64,000 nt of DNA from DATIRA01 sp964553405 (GTDB lineage Bacteria > Pseudomonadota > Gammaproteobacteria > Steroidobacterales > Steroidobacteraceae), in contig CAZKLS010000004.1 in assembly GCA_964553405.1 (NCBI GenBank), forward strand, positions 3,751-67,750, given 5' to 3'. Of this stretch, positions 44,619 to 54,409 are shown piece after piece. Under the pieces are notes generated by a model that had not been told where the DNA came from, ran no database searches, and worked only from the letters and a program-made list of their open reading frames with translations. Made by a program: the position numbers and the translations under genes. Each line of letters starts with the position of its first letter. Position 1 is the stretch's first letter.

Positions 44619-45362
44619 ATGGAAATCATCGCCGTAAGCAACATCAAGGGTGGCGTGGGCAAGACGACGACGGCCGTCAACCTTGCCTACCTGTCTGCGG
44701 CTTCCGGCAGCCGCACCGTGCTGTGGGATCTCGATCCGCAGGCCGCGGCCAGCTATATCCTGCATGCAGCGGCCCCCGGGGAGACGTCTGCGAAGAAGCT
44801 CGTGCGTGGCAGGCAGGAGCTCGGCGAGCTGCTCCATCTCACGGACTACCCGAACCTGCACCTGATCGCGGCGGACAGGTCGTTTCGCAACCTCGACGTG
44901 CACATGAGCCGGCGCAAGCGGCCCACCGAGCGCCTGATGAAGATGAGTCGTTCCCTGCGCGAGCTGTGCGACCGTCTCTTCCTGGATTGTCCGCCCGGCA
45001 TGTCGCTGCTGTCGGAGAACGTGCTGCACGCCGCCGACGCCGTCGTCGTGCCGCTGGTCCCGACGCCGCTGTCGCTGCGAACGCTGGAGCAGTTGAGCGA
45101 CTTCGTCGAGCGGGAGGGCTGGGCCGACCTGCGCATCCTGCCTTTCTTCTCGATGGTCGATCGCAGGAAATCGCTGCACGCGCAGATCGTTGCCGAGACG
45201 CGGGCACGGTTTCCCGCGATGCTGTCGGTCGAAGTGCCCTACTGGAGCACGATCGAGCGCATGGCCGTGCGCCGCGCACCGATTCCGGCTTTCGCGCCCG
45301 CGAGCCCGGCGAGCGAGGTCTACCGCTCGCTGTGGCAGGAGATCGCCGGACGCCTCGGCTAG
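44619..45362 (+). CDS. ParA/MinD-family ATPase (orphan)
   Basis: A 247-residue deviant-Walker P-loop ATPase. The motif K-G-G-V-G-K-T-T-T occurs at residues 8-16, D-L-D-P-Q-A-A at about 36, and L-D-C-P-P-G as Walker B at about 124. It lacks an adjacent ParB or parS-like repeat, so it is not a chromosome partition pair. Such orphans often position envelope or chemotaxis complexes. The start at 44619 is chosen because it opens exactly at the P-loop strand. It runs into the convergent nucleotidyltransferase with a four-base overlap of the coding ends. Confidence 0.88.
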   Translation: MEIIAVSNIKGGVGKTTTAVNLAYLSAASGSRTVLWDLDPQAAASYILHAAAPGETSAKKLVRGRQELGELLHLTDYPNLHLIAADRSFRNLDVHMSRRKRPTERLMKMSRSLRELCDRLFLDCPPGMSLLSENVLHAADAVVVPLVPTPLSLRTLEQLSDFVEREGWADLRILPFFSMVDRRKSLHAQIVAETRARFPAMLSVEVPYWSTIERMAVRRAPIPAFAPASPASEVYRSLWQEIAGRLG

Positions 45363-46030
45363 TCGGGCCAGCGCAGCCGATGTCCGTACTGCGCCTCGAA
45401 GCGCTCGATGTCCTGCGGGTCGTCGATGTCGAGGCAGTAATGGGGATTTTCCAGTTCCAGTCGCAGCACCCGCTCCGGATTCGCCTCGAGCCATTGCCGG
45501 CAACCGAGAGTCGAGTCCCCCGCGAGCACCGCCGCGCGCACTTCCGGATCGAGGACGATCGGATTGCCGCGTTCGCCCCCGACGTAGGGCACGACGGCCG
45601 AGGCCGGACCACGTTTATCGAAGGCGATCATCAGGTCCCTGACGTCCTGCGCGTTCAGCAGCGGCTGGTCGGCCATCGCGACGATGACGGCGTCGAGGCG
45701 ATCGGGTAACGCGGCCAGGCCGACGTGCAGCGAGACCATCCGGCCGAGCGGATAGTCGGTATTGCGCAGGACCGTGACCGGAAGGTCCCGCAGCACGGGT
45801 TCGACCTCGTCGGCACGGTGACCGAGCACGACTACGATCTCGGCGACGCCGGCGCCGGACAGCGCGTCCAGGCTGCGCCGTATCAGCGGTATGCCGCCGA
45901 ACTCCAGCAGGCATTTCGGCCGGCCTCCCATGCGCCTCGCCTCGCCCGCCGCAAGCAGCACCGCGCCGACCGGCCCGGACGCCGGCCCCGGCTGAGCTCG
46001 ATCGACGGCTTCGGGTTCCCACCGGGCCAT
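45359..46030 (-). CDS. MobA/MocA-like nucleotidyltransferase
   Basis: A 223-residue NTP transferase. The N-terminal G-A-V-L-L-A-A-G-E-A-R-R-M-G-G-R-P-K-C-L segment is the nucleotide-binding loop of GT-A-type cytidylyl/guanylyltransferases. M-A-D-Q-P-L-L at about 120 gives the metal-binding Asp, and a G-N-P segment follows. Molybdenum-cofactor cytidylyltransferase is the closest named role, but no other moco gene is nearby, so it may serve another nucleotide-sugar-like substrate. It converges on the ParA gene and is divergent from the alpha/beta hydrolase by 45 bases. Confidence 0.83.
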   Translation of the reverse strand: MARWEPEAVDRAQPGPASGPVGAVLLAAGEARRMGGRPKCLLEFGGIPLIRRSLDALSGAGVAEIVVVLGHRADEVEPVLRDLPVTVLRNTDYPLGRMVSLHVGLAALPDRLDAVIVAMADQPLLNAQDVRDLMIAFDKRGPASAVVPYVGGERGNPIVLDPEVRAAVLAGDSTLGCRQWLEANPERVLRLELENPHYCLDIDDPQDIERFEAQYGHRLRWPD

Positions 46031-46075
46031 AAGTCGAGTCTAATCGAGGTACCTGGTTCCGGCAGCCCGAGCACG

Positions 46076-47032
46076 ATGCCCGTAGCCCAAGTCAACGGCC
46101 TGCAGCTCGATTACGAGTTGATCGGCGATCCCGCGGCCCCGCCGCTGCTGCTGGTCATGGGGCTCGGCATGCCTGCGGCATTGTGGCCGGATGAATTCCT
46201 GCAGGCATTGCTGGACCGGGGCCTGCGGGTGATCCGCTTCGACAATCGCGACAGCGGTGGCTCGACCCGGCTCGACGGCGTGCGTGGCATGAACGTGCCG
46301 CGCGCGATCGTGCGCGCATTGCTGCGTCGCCCGGTGCCCTCGCCGTACGACCTCGACGACATGGCGCGGGATGCAGCGGGTCTGCTCGACCACCTCGGCA
46401 TCGAGTCCGCGCACGTCGCAGGCATCTCGATGGGCGGCATGATCGCGCAGGTGCTCGCGGCGCGTCAGCCGCAACGCGTCCGCAGCCTGGTCTCGATCAT
46501 GTCGTCCACCGGCAACCCGCAGCGGAAGATCGCTTTTGGCAAGCGCTGGGCCCTGCAGGCGATCCTGCGGGCGCCGCCGCCGCCCGATGACATCGAGGCG
46601 ATGGTGCAGCATCTGACGCGGGTCTTCAGCGTCATCGGCAGTCCCGGCTATCCGATCGACCCGTCGGCTGTCCGGCCGCATTTCGAGCGCGTCGCCCGCC
46701 GCGGCCTGTATCGCGAGGGAACGGAGCGGCAACTGCTGGCGATACTCGGTTCGGGCGACCGCCGTGCGATGTTGCGGCAGGTGGCGGCTCCGACGCTGGT
46801 CGTCCACGGTGCCGACGATCCACTGGTACCGCTCGCAGCGGGGCTGGACACGGCCCGGCACATCGGCGGCTCCCGGATGGAGGTCGTGCCGGGCATGGGC
46901 CACGACATCCCGATGGAGCTCACGACCTTCCTGGCCGCGCGCATCGCCGAGCATTGCCGGTCCGCGACGGCCATGCCTCAGACGGACTTGCCACCACGGG
47001 CGACCGGCAGACCACCCTCAACACCCGCATGA
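46076..47032 (+). CDS. alpha/beta-fold hydrolase
   Basis: A 318-residue hydrolase. It has L-V-M-G-L-G-M (oxyanion region), the nucleophile elbow A-G-I-S-M-G-G (Ser near 122), the acid in G-A-D-D-P-L, and the C-terminal M-G-H-D-I-P histidine. The fold covers esterases, lipases and peroxidases, and the reaction cannot be named. The ATG at 46076 fits the domain start. The longer upstream frame is antisense to the nucleotidyltransferase. It precedes the wax ester synthase by 14 bases and may share its transcript. Confidence 0.87.
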   Translation: MPVAQVNGLQLDYELIGDPAAPPLLLVMGLGMPAALWPDEFLQALLDRGLRVIRFDNRDSGGSTRLDGVRGMNVPRAIVRALLRRPVPSPYDLDDMARDAAGLLDHLGIESAHVAGISMGGMIAQVLAARQPQRVRSLVSIMSSTGNPQRKIAFGKRWALQAILRAPPPPDDIEAMVQHLTRVFSVIGSPGYPIDPSAVRPHFERVARRGLYREGTERQLLAILGSGDRRAMLRQVAAPTLVVHGADDPLVPLAAGLDTARHIGGSRMEVVPGMGHDIPMELTTFLAARIAEHCRSATAMPQTDLPPRATGRPPSTPA

Positions 47033-47046
47033 ACGGATAGACACCC

Positions 47047-48501
47047 ATGAGCACATACGTACGTCTCGGAGCGCTGGACGCCGCATTCCTGCTCGCCGAA
47101 ACGCGGCAGACGCCGATGCACATCGCCGGCCTGCAGACGTTCAAGATTCCCGATGGGGCACCGCGCCACTTCGTCTCGGAGTTGTTCGCCGAGTTGCGCA
47201 GCCACCCGGTCACGGCGATCCCGTTCACGTACCGGCTGGCCGGCGGCCTCGGCGGCAAACTGCTGCCGCGCTGGGAGGTCACCGGCGACATCGACCTCGA
47301 CTATCACCTGCGACACTCCGCACTGCCCTATCCGGGCGGCGAACGCGAACTCGGCGTGCTCGTCTCACGCCTGCACTCCAATCCGATGGACCTCTCGCGT
47401 CCGCTCTGGGAGTTCCACCTGATCGAGGGACTCGAGGACGACCGCTTCGCGATCTACTGCAAGCTGCACCACGCGCTGGTCGACGGCGTCAACAGCATCA
47501 AGCTGATCAACCTGTCGAGCGACCCGGCGCACAGCGCGACACTGCCGATCTGGGCGGACGAGTCCCGGTCGGCCAGTGAACGCGGCTCGCGCACCGGGGG
47601 GCTGCTCGACTGGCTGCCGCCGCTGGTCGAGAGCGAGTTCAAGGCTTTGCCGAGCTTCGCCCGGAGCCTGCTGGCCACGGCACAAGCCACCGCGGGCTTC
47701 GAGCAGTTCCGCGACCTGACGGGGCTCACCGAGGCGCCGCGCACGATCTTCAACGTGCGGATCGGCGGGCAGCGCCGGGTCGCGACCCAGGCGACGAGCC
47801 TGGAGCGGGTCAAGACGATCGGCCGCGCGGCCGGCGGAACGGTCAACGACGTGGTACTCGCCGCCTGCGGCGGGGCGCTACGGCGTTATCTCGCCGAGCT
47901 CGGCAAGCTGCCCGAGGACACGCTGATCGCCTCGGTGCCGGTCGCGCTGGCGCGGGAGGCGGCCGACGCGAGCGGCAACGCCGTGACGGCGCTCGCGACG
48001 CGCCTGGGCACGGACGTGGCCGACGTGCACGAGCGCTTCGACGTGATTCGCCGCTCCAGCGAGGCCGGCAAGGAGAATCTCGGTCGGATGACCGGCACGG
48101 CCGCGATGAACTACACGATGGTGATGGCTGCCCCCGCGCTGCTGAGCTGGGTGCCGGGCGTCGGAGAGCTCGCGCCGCCACTTTACAACCTGATCATCTC
48201 GAACGTGCCGGGCCCGCGGCAGACCCTGTATTTCCATGGCGCCGAGATGACCGCCTATTACCCGGTGTCGCAGGTCGGCCACGGCCAGGCGCTGAACATC
48301 ACCGTGTTGAGCTACGCGGGCCAGTTCACTTTCGGATTCGTCGCCTGCCGGGAAAGCGTGCCGAGCATGCAGCGCCTCGCCGTGTACACCGGCGAGGCGC
48401 TGGACGAGCTGGAGAAGACGTTTGTGCAAAAACCTGCACCGAGGCCCCGGCGTACCACGGGCGCGAGGAAGAAGGGCAAGCGCGCGGCACGCAAGAAATA
48501 G
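47047..48501 (+). CDS. wax ester synthase / diacylglycerol O-acyltransferase (WS/DGAT)
   Basis: A 484-residue acyltransferase that moves a fatty acyl group from acyl-CoA to a fatty alcohol or diacylglycerol to make storage lipid. The catalytic H-H-A-L-V-D-G motif is at 141-147. The N-terminal P-M-H-I-A-G and the later N-V-P-G-P-R near 390 are further WS/DGAT markers. A lysine/arginine-rich tail (R-R-T-T-G-A-R-K-K-G-K-R) closes the protein. It implies storage-lipid capacity. It follows an alpha/beta hydrolase by 14 bases and converges on the SLC13 permease. Confidence 0.93.
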   Translation: MSTYVRLGALDAAFLLAETRQTPMHIAGLQTFKIPDGAPRHFVSELFAELRSHPVTAIPFTYRLAGGLGGKLLPRWEVTGDIDLDYHLRHSALPYPGGERELGVLVSRLHSNPMDLSRPLWEFHLIEGLEDDRFAIYCKLHHALVDGVNSIKLINLSSDPAHSATLPIWADESRSASERGSRTGGLLDWLPPLVESEFKALPSFARSLLATAQATAGFEQFRDLTGLTEAPRTIFNVRIGGQRRVATQATSLERVKTIGRAAGGTVNDVVLAACGGALRRYLAELGKLPEDTLIASVPVALAREAADASGNAVTALATRLGTDVADVHERFDVIRRSSEAGKENLGRMTGTAAMNYTMVMAAPALLSWVPGVGELAPPLYNLIISNVPGPRQTLYFHGAEMTAYYPVSQVGHGQALNITVLSYAGQFTFGFVACRESVPSMQRLAVYTGEALDELEKTFVQKPAPRPRRTTGARKKGKRAARKK

Positions 48502-48513
48502 CCGGATGGAACG

Positions 48514-48533
48514 GGGCGCCGGCCGGTGCGCCC
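48514..48533. terminator. GC-rich hairpin between convergent genes
   Basis: GGGCGC (48514-48519) pairs with GCGCCC (48528-48533) in the 34-base gap between the WS/DGAT and SLC13 stops. No T-run follows on either strand, so termination is uncertain. Confidence 0.3.
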
Positions 48534-48535
48534 GC

Positions 48536-50380
48536 TCACAACGGCCAGACCACCAGCAACAGCGGCACGCTGACCGCGACGACCAGGATTTCCATCGGCA
48601 GGCCCAGCCGCCAGTAGTCCCCGAACCTGAAACCGCCAGGGCCGAGTATCAGCGTGTTGTTCTGGTGCCCGATCGGGGTCAGGAACGCGCAGGACGCGCC
48701 GATCGCGACCGCCATCAGGAACGAATCCGCGCTGGCGCCGAGCTGGGACGCGGTACTGATCGCGATCGGGCACATCACGGCCGCGGTCGCCGCGTTGTTC
48801 ATGAAGTCCGACAGCGTCATCGCGACGACCAGGATCAACACGAGCGCGATGACGGCCTGGCCTTGGGCGAGCACGTCGAGCAGCGACCGCGCCAGCAGGT
48901 CGGCCGCGCCGGTCGTGCCCATCGCCTGCGCCACCGGAATCAGCGCGCCGAGCAGCACGATCACGGACCAGTCGATCGCGTCGTACATCCGGCGTACCGG
49001 TATCACGCGCAGCACCATCAGCGCGACGACGCCGGACGCAAAAGCGATCGCGGCGGGCAGCAGCCCGAACGCGGCCCCTGCGATCGCGAGCAGCATCGTC
49101 ACGGTCGCCGCGACCAGCTTGCGCCGGTCCGGAATGCGAATCGCACGCTGCGCGAGCGGGACGCAACCGAGCTCGGCGGCGAATCCGGCGAGCGCCTCGG
49201 GCGAACCCTGCATCAACAGCACGTCGCCGCCGCTGATGCGGGTCGAGCGCAGGCGCCGGATCGTGCGACGCCCCTGCCTCGATATCGCGATCAGGTTGAG
49301 TCCGTAGACCGTCCTGATCTGCACGTCGGTCGCCGTCCGGTCGATCAGCGCGGAGCCGGGCAGCACGACCATCTCCTGCAGCACGACCTCCTCGGCCCCA
49401 CGCTCCTTCTTCCCCTCGCCCTCCTCCGCCTGCTCCGCCGCCCGCTCGCGATCCTGCGCCGTCGCCGGTTCGCCTTTGCCGGCGTCGGTCGGCACGGACT
49501 CCTCCAGCACCAGTCCCAGGCTCGAGAGCGCCTTCGACAACGACTCCGGCTCCGCCTCGATCACCAGGATGTCGCCCGGGCTCGCCACGCGCGCCGGATT
49601 CGGTGCCGTGACGCGGAGCTTGCCGCGCGACATGCCCACGATCTGCGCATCCGCCTCATCCAGCTTCACCTCGATCTCGCGCAGCGTCTTGCCTGCCGCC
49701 TCGCTGCCCTCCGTGACGCGTGCCTCGGTCAGGTAGGTTCCGGTATCGAACCCGGCCGCCCCCTTCTGCTCGCGTGCGGGCACCAGCCGCCAACCGAACG
49801 CGGCGACGAAGATCACCCCAGCCCCCGCGACCGCGAGCCCGACCGGCGTGAAATCGAACATCGCGAATGAACCTGCACCCGTCTCTGCCCGGAAGCCCGA
49901 AACGATCATGTTCGGCGGCGTTCCGATCAGCGTGGTCATGCCGCCCAGGATCGTGCCGAAGGACAACGGCATCAGGACCCGGCCCGGCGTCATTCCGTGC
50001 CGGCCGGCGGTCTGTATCGCCACCGGCATCAGCAGCGCCATCGCGCCGACGTTGTTGATGAATGCCGACAGCAGCGCGCCGAGGCCCGCCAGTGCCGCGA
50101 TCTCCACGGTCGGCCCGGCCGCGCTGGGCAGCGCACGACGGGCGATGGCATCCACCGCGCCGGTCGACTGCAGCGCGTAGCTGAGGACGAGCACGCAGGC
50201 GACCGTGATCACGGCAGGATGTCCGAAGCCGGAGAATGCCTGCTCCGGGGCCACGAGGCCGGCCAGCACGCAACTGAGCAGCGAGGCCAGTGCGACGATG
50301 TCGTGCCGCCATCGCCCCCAGATGAACAGCGCCATCGTCGCGGCGAGTATCAGCAGGATGAGTGCCTGGTCCTGGCTCAC
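48536..50380 (-). CDS. SLC13-family permease with two RCK_C (TrkA-C) domains
   Basis: A 614-residue sodium-coupled anion permease of the DASS/SLC13 superfamily. Two membrane halves (about 1-190 and 420-614) each contain the helix-loop pattern F-I-N-N-V-G-A or F-M-N-N-A-A and a G-G-M-T-T-L-I-G-T-P-P-N substrate motif. Between them lie two TrkA-C-type domains (about 205-290 and 335-410) joined by a charged, lysine/glutamate-rich linker. These domains probably sense a ligand and gate transport. The substrate may be sulfate, phosphate or a dicarboxylate. It starts 28 bases after the NhaC gene on the same strand. Confidence 0.88.
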   Translation of the reverse strand: MSQDQALILLILAATMALFIWGRWRHDIVALASLLSCVLAGLVAPEQAFSGFGHPAVITVACVLVLSYALQSTGAVDAIARRALPSAAGPTVEIAALAGLGALLSAFINNVGAMALLMPVAIQTAGRHGMTPGRVLMPLSFGTILGGMTTLIGTPPNMIVSGFRAETGAGSFAMFDFTPVGLAVAGAGVIFVAAFGWRLVPAREQKGAAGFDTGTYLTEARVTEGSEAAGKTLREIEVKLDEADAQIVGMSRGKLRVTAPNPARVASPGDILVIEAEPESLSKALSSLGLVLEESVPTDAGKGEPATAQDRERAAEQAEEGEGKKERGAEEVVLQEMVVLPGSALIDRTATDVQIRTVYGLNLIAISRQGRRTIRRLRSTRISGGDVLLMQGSPEALAGFAAELGCVPLAQRAIRIPDRRKLVAATVTMLLAIAGAAFGLLPAAIAFASGVVALMVLRVIPVRRMYDAIDWSVIVLLGALIPVAQAMGTTGAADLLARSLLDVLAQGQAVIALVLILVVAMTLSDFMNNAATAAVMCPIAISTASQLGASADSFLMAVAIGASCAFLTPIGHQNNTLILGPGGFRFGDYWRLGLPMEILVVAVSVPLLLVVWPL

Positions 50381-50408
50381 GGCGCTGAGTCGGTGCCGGC
50401 CACCGGGC

Positions 50409-51872
50409 TCACTTCTCCACGCGGGCGATCCTGAAACCGGTGAATCCGTAGAGGATCGAGATGAGCGGGTTGATCAGGTTGAAGAAAGCGAATGGCAGGT
50501 AGGCCGCGGTCGCGACGCCGAGCGTGCTCGCCATGTACGCGCCGCAGGTATTCCACGGCACCAGCGGAGAGGTCAGCGTGCCCGCGTCCTCGATCGCACG
50601 GGACAGGTTCTTCGGGTCCAGGCCGCGGCGCAGGAACTCCGCCCGGTACATCTTGCCGGGCAGCACGATCGCCATGTACTGGTCGGCTGCGACGATGTTC
50701 GCGCCGATGCAGGTCGCGATCACCGCGGTGATCAGCGCGCCGGTGGACTTGGCCGCGGCCAGCGCCGCCCGCACCAGCCGCTCCAGCATTCCCGCGTGTT
50801 CGAGCACGGCCCCGAACGACAGCGCGGTGATGATCAGCCAGATCGTATTGAGCATGCTGCTCATTCCGCCACGCGACAGCAGCGAGTCCACCTCTTCGTT
50901 CCCTGTGCTCGACACGAAGCCGCTCGACAGCGCGGTCCACACCCCCTTCAGGTAGCTCATCGGGACCGAAAGGCCCGGGTCCTCGGCGCGGGCGATGACG
51001 ACGTCCGGCTGCAGGATCACCGCCATTACGCCGCCGAGCACCGCTCCCGCGAGGATGGTCGGCAGCGCGGGGAACTTCCTCGCCGCCAGCACGATCACGA
51101 GCACGAGCGGCAGCAGCGTCCATGCCGAGAGGTCGTAGGTCGCGTCGAGCGTGGCCATGATCTGCGCCGAGCGCCCGTCGGGCATGTTCGCGGCCTGTCC
51201 CCAGCCGATGACCGCGAACAGCACCAGTGCGATCACGATGGACGGGACGGTCGTCCAGGTCATGTGACGGATGTGCGTGAAGATGTCCGTCCCGGCGACG
51301 GCCGGCGCGAGGTTCGTCGTGTCCGACAGCGGCGACATCTTGTCGCCGAAGTAGGCGCCCGAGACGACCGCCCCCGCGGTGATCGCGGGCGACATGCCGA
51401 GCCCCATCGCGACGCCGATCAGCCCGACGCCGATCGTGCCCGCGGTCGTCCACGAGCTGCCCGTCGCGAGCGAGGTCACGATGCAGATGACGCAGCTCGC
51501 GGCGAAGAACACCGACGGATCGAGCAGCTTCAAGCCGTAATAGATCATCGCCGGCACCGTGCCGGAGAGCATCCAGGTACCGATCAGGGCCCCGACGCAC
51601 AGCAGGATCAACATCGCCACGGTGGCGGTTGCGATGCCATGCACAATGGCCTGTTGCACGCCGCGCCATGAATAGCCGTGCAGCACGGCGATCACGGCGC
51701 CGACGGCACCGGCCAGCAGCAGCGCGATCTGGTTGCCGCCGTAGGAGGAGTCGCTGCCGTACAGCCGCACGGACAGCACCAGCAGCACGATCAGCAGCAG
51801 GATCGGCAGCGCTGACAGGAACAGCGAGATTTCCCGGACCGGGCCGTCTTTCTCGGTGCTGCTGTCGGTCAC
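50409..51872 (-). CDS. nhaC: NhaC-family Na+/H+ antiporter
   Basis: A 487-residue, twelve-helix antiporter. The family marker G-A-Y-F-G-D-K-M-S-P-L-S-D-T-T-N near residue 190 is complete, and G-T-W-M-L-S-G-T-V-P and A-T-G-S-S-W-T-T-A-G-T-I-G-V support the assignment. It exports Na+ in exchange for protons, helping pH and sodium control. Some relatives move malate/lactate instead. It is read just before the SLC13 permease and after the FAD oxidase, in a minus-strand run. Confidence 0.92.
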   Translation of the reverse strand: MTDSSTEKDGPVREISLFLSALPILLLIVLLVLSVRLYGSDSSYGGNQIALLLAGAVGAVIAVLHGYSWRGVQQAIVHGIATATVAMLILLCVGALIGTWMLSGTVPAMIYYGLKLLDPSVFFAASCVICIVTSLATGSSWTTAGTIGVGLIGVAMGLGMSPAITAGAVVSGAYFGDKMSPLSDTTNLAPAVAGTDIFTHIRHMTWTTVPSIVIALVLFAVIGWGQAANMPDGRSAQIMATLDATYDLSAWTLLPLVLVIVLAARKFPALPTILAGAVLGGVMAVILQPDVVIARAEDPGLSVPMSYLKGVWTALSSGFVSSTGNEEVDSLLSRGGMSSMLNTIWLIITALSFGAVLEHAGMLERLVRAALAAAKSTGALITAVIATCIGANIVAADQYMAIVLPGKMYRAEFLRRGLDPKNLSRAIEDAGTLTSPLVPWNTCGAYMASTLGVATAAYLPFAFFNLINPLISILYGFTGFRIARVEK

Positions 51873-51912
51873 TCGGTCCCCGCTGTGCTCGAGCCCTGGC
51901 TGGCGGCCGACT

Positions 51913-53064
51913 TTACACGCAATCGTCCCGCGACACGAACCGGCCCGGGTCGAGCGAGGACTCGATCACGCCGTAGTCGACGGCCCAGGCGGGACGCGGC
52001 AGCGACAGCAGCCGCGCCGCGCTCACTGCGCCCACCGCAGGCGCGGTCTGCAATCCGTAGCCTCCGAGAGCCGCAACCCAGAAGAAACCGGCTGCCTCGG
52101 GGTCGAAGCCCCCGACCAGGTCGCCATCCGCGACGAACGAGCGCAGACCGGCCCAGGTGCGTCGCGGACGCTCGATCCGCAGCGTCGTGGCCCGCTCGAT
52201 CCGGTCGATGCCGAGCGCGATATCGAGGTCCTCCGGCATCACGTCCTGCGGCGGCACGGGATCCGCGTTGGCGGGCGAGCCGAGCAGCAGGCCGGCCTCC
52301 GGCTTGAAGTAGAAGTCCTCGGCGATGCCGACGACGCAGGGCCAGCCGCCTACGGCGAGGCCTCCCGGCGCTTCGAACAGGAAGGCGGAGCGTCGCTTCG
52401 GCTGCAACCCGATCGGGCGGACGCCGGCGAGCCGCGCGACTTCGTCGGCCCAGGCGCCGGCGGCATTCACCAGAACCGCTGCCCGCCACTCGCGGCCGTC
52501 CGCCTCCAGGCGCCAGCCACCCTGCTCGCGCTCGATGTGGGTCACCCTGGCACGGGTCTCGAGCTGCACGCCGTTGGCGCGAGCGCCGCGCAGGAACCCC
52601 TGGTGCAGCGCATCTACGTCCATGTCCGCTGCCGCCTCGTCGAGCAACCCCTGCGTCAGCACGCCGGAACGCAGCACCGGCACCATTTCCAGCAGTGACT
52701 CACCACTGAGCCTGCGCGCGGCAGCACCCTCCAGGCTGAGATGCTCCCCCAGCGCCTCGAGCGCCTGCCGGTCTGCATCGCCGCCGACATGCAGCACGCC
52801 GCGCGGAACCAGCAGCGGAACGCCCGCAAAGCCCTCCGGCGGGTGCTCGAGGAAAGCGCGGCTGGCACGCGTCAACGCCCTGACCTGGGCCGGGCCGTAG
52901 CTCTCGCAGAACAGCGCCGCCGAGCGACCGGTGCTGTGCAGCCCCGGCCGCTCCTCGGCCTCGAGTAACAGCACGCTGGCACGGCTGCTCGCGAAATAGG
53001 CCGTGGACGCGCCGGCGATGCCAGCGCCGATCACTGCGAGATCGAATCCCGGTTGCCTGGTCAT
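51913..53064 (-). CDS. FAD-dependent amino-acid oxidase-like protein (DAO family)
   Basis: A 383-residue flavoprotein. The FAD-binding loop V-I-G-A-G-I-A-G-A-S is at 11-20, and T-G-R-S-A-A and V-N-A-A-G-A-W-A-D are typical of D-amino acid oxidase/glycine oxidase/sarcosine oxidase-like enzymes. G-G-Y-G-L-Q-T-A-P near the C-terminus completes the FAD site. It should oxidise an amine or amino acid; the adjacent serine/threonine symporter fits amino-acid use. The substrate is not fixed. Confidence 0.87.
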   Translation of the reverse strand: MTRQPGFDLAVIGAGIAGASTAYFASSRASVLLLEAEERPGLHSTGRSAALFCESYGPAQVRALTRASRAFLEHPPEGFAGVPLLVPRGVLHVGGDADRQALEALGEHLSLEGAAARRLSGESLLEMVPVLRSGVLTQGLLDEAAADMDVDALHQGFLRGARANGVQLETRARVTHIEREQGGWRLEADGREWRAAVLVNAAGAWADEVARLAGVRPIGLQPKRRSAFLFEAPGGLAVGGWPCVVGIAEDFYFKPEAGLLLGSPANADPVPPQDVMPEDLDIALGIDRIERATTLRIERPRRTWAGLRSFVADGDLVGGFDPEAAGFFWVAALGGYGLQTAPAVGAVSAARLLSLPRPAWAVDYGVIESSLDPGRFVSRDDCV

Positions 53065-53101
53065 GCGTCACCTGGCGGCAGCACTGCACGCGCTCCCAAC
53101 G

Positions 53102-54316
53102 TCATGCAGCTGCCGCGTGGTCTCCTCCGGCGCGATCCACCGCATAGGTGTAGACGACGTCGGTGCTGGAATTGAGCGCCGTTTCCATCGAGTCCTGGAC
53201 GACGCTGATGATGAACCCCACCGCGACGACCTGCATCGAGACGTCGTAGGAAATGCCGAACAGCGAGCAGGCCAGCGGCACCAGCAGCAGGCTGCCGGAG
53301 GGCACGCCGCTCGCGCCGCAGGCGGCGAGCGCCGAGATCACACAGAGCAGCAACGCCCCTCCCGGCGAGACCTCGATACCGAGCGTGTTGACCGCGGCCA
53401 GCGTCAACACCGTGATCGTGATCGCCGCGCCGGACATGTTGATCGTGGCTCCGACCGGGATCGTGACGGAGTAGAGTTCCTCGCTGATCCCGAGCTTCTT
53501 CGACAGCGCCAGGTTGACCGGGATGTTGGCGGCCGAGCTGCGCGTGAAGAACGCGGTGATGCCCGATTCCTCCAGGCAGCGAAATACGATCGGGTAGGGA
53601 TTGCGGCGCGTGACGGCGAAGACGATCAGCGGATTGACGACCAGCGCCATCAGCAGCATCGTCGCGACCAGCAGCACGGCGAGGCTGGCATAGTCGGCGA
53701 GCGCCTCCAGGCCCACCGTCGCGACGGTGTAGCACACCAGACCGAAGATCCCGACCGGCGCGAACCGGATCACGTAGCGCACGATGTTGGTGACGCCATC
53801 GGCGAACGTCTGCAGGTGCAGGCGAAAACTCTCCGAGGCGTGCCGGAAGCTGATGCCGAGCAGTACGGCCCAGCTCAGGCAGCCGAGAAAATTGCCGGTG
53901 AGCAGTGCGTTGATCGGGTTGTCGATCAACTTGAACAGCACGTCCTTGAGCACCGCGGTCACCTCGGCCGGCGGGCTGCCCTCGGCGGCCTCGGTCAGCG
54001 CCAGCGTCTGCGGAAATGCCGAGCTCATCAACAGCGCGAGGAACGCGGCGCATACGGTGCCCAGCAGGTACAAGCCGATCGTCAGGAAAGTCTTGCGTCC
54101 GTCGAGTCCGGACTCGTGCCGGTTCGCGATCGCGGACATCACCAGCACCATCACCAGCAACGGCGCGACCGCCTTCAACATCCCGACGAACAGCTCGCCG
54201 AGCACGCCCAGCCGTTCGCCGGCACCCGGCAACGCCACGCCGACGACCGCGCCGAGCAGGACACCGATCAGGATCTGTGGCACCAGGCCGAGCCTGGGTC
54301 TGGGCGTGCTCTGCAA
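53102..54316 (-). CDS. sstT: serine/threonine:Na+ symporter
   Basis: A 404-residue DAACS-family symporter. F-F-T-R-S-S-A-A-N-I-P-V-N near 270 and I-P-V-G-A-T-I-N-M-S-G-A are the SstT/GltP signature loops, and A-C-G-A-S-G-V-P-S-G-S precedes the last helices. It imports serine and threonine with sodium. It lies upstream of the FAD amino-acid oxidase on the same strand, suggesting import followed by oxidation. The separate DAACS-type fusion at 33052 belongs to a different subfamily. Confidence 0.9.
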   Translation of the reverse strand: MQSTPRPRLGLVPQILIGVLLGAVVGVALPGAGERLGVLGELFVGMLKAVAPLLVMVLVMSAIANRHESGLDGRKTFLTIGLYLLGTVCAAFLALLMSSAFPQTLALTEAAEGSPPAEVTAVLKDVLFKLIDNPINALLTGNFLGCLSWAVLLGISFRHASESFRLHLQTFADGVTNIVRYVIRFAPVGIFGLVCYTVATVGLEALADYASLAVLLVATMLLMALVVNPLIVFAVTRRNPYPIVFRCLEESGITAFFTRSSAANIPVNLALSKKLGISEELYSVTIPVGATINMSGAAITITVLTLAAVNTLGIEVSPGGALLLCVISALAACGASGVPSGSLLLVPLACSLFGISYDVSMQVVAVGFIISVVQDSMETALNSSTDVVYTYAVDRAGGDHAAAA

Positions 54317-54409
54317 GTGAAGTCCCCGTGACTGAAATCGTCCGGCTTTATACCGCTAATCGTGGCGCGCGGCATGCCCGGCTGCTGATGCCGGGGGCCC
54401 GGCCTGCGA

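Noticed and set aside
44619..45362. Chromosome or plasmid partition locus
   Set aside because: ParA-like ATPase only; no ParB gene or parS-like repeats nearby.
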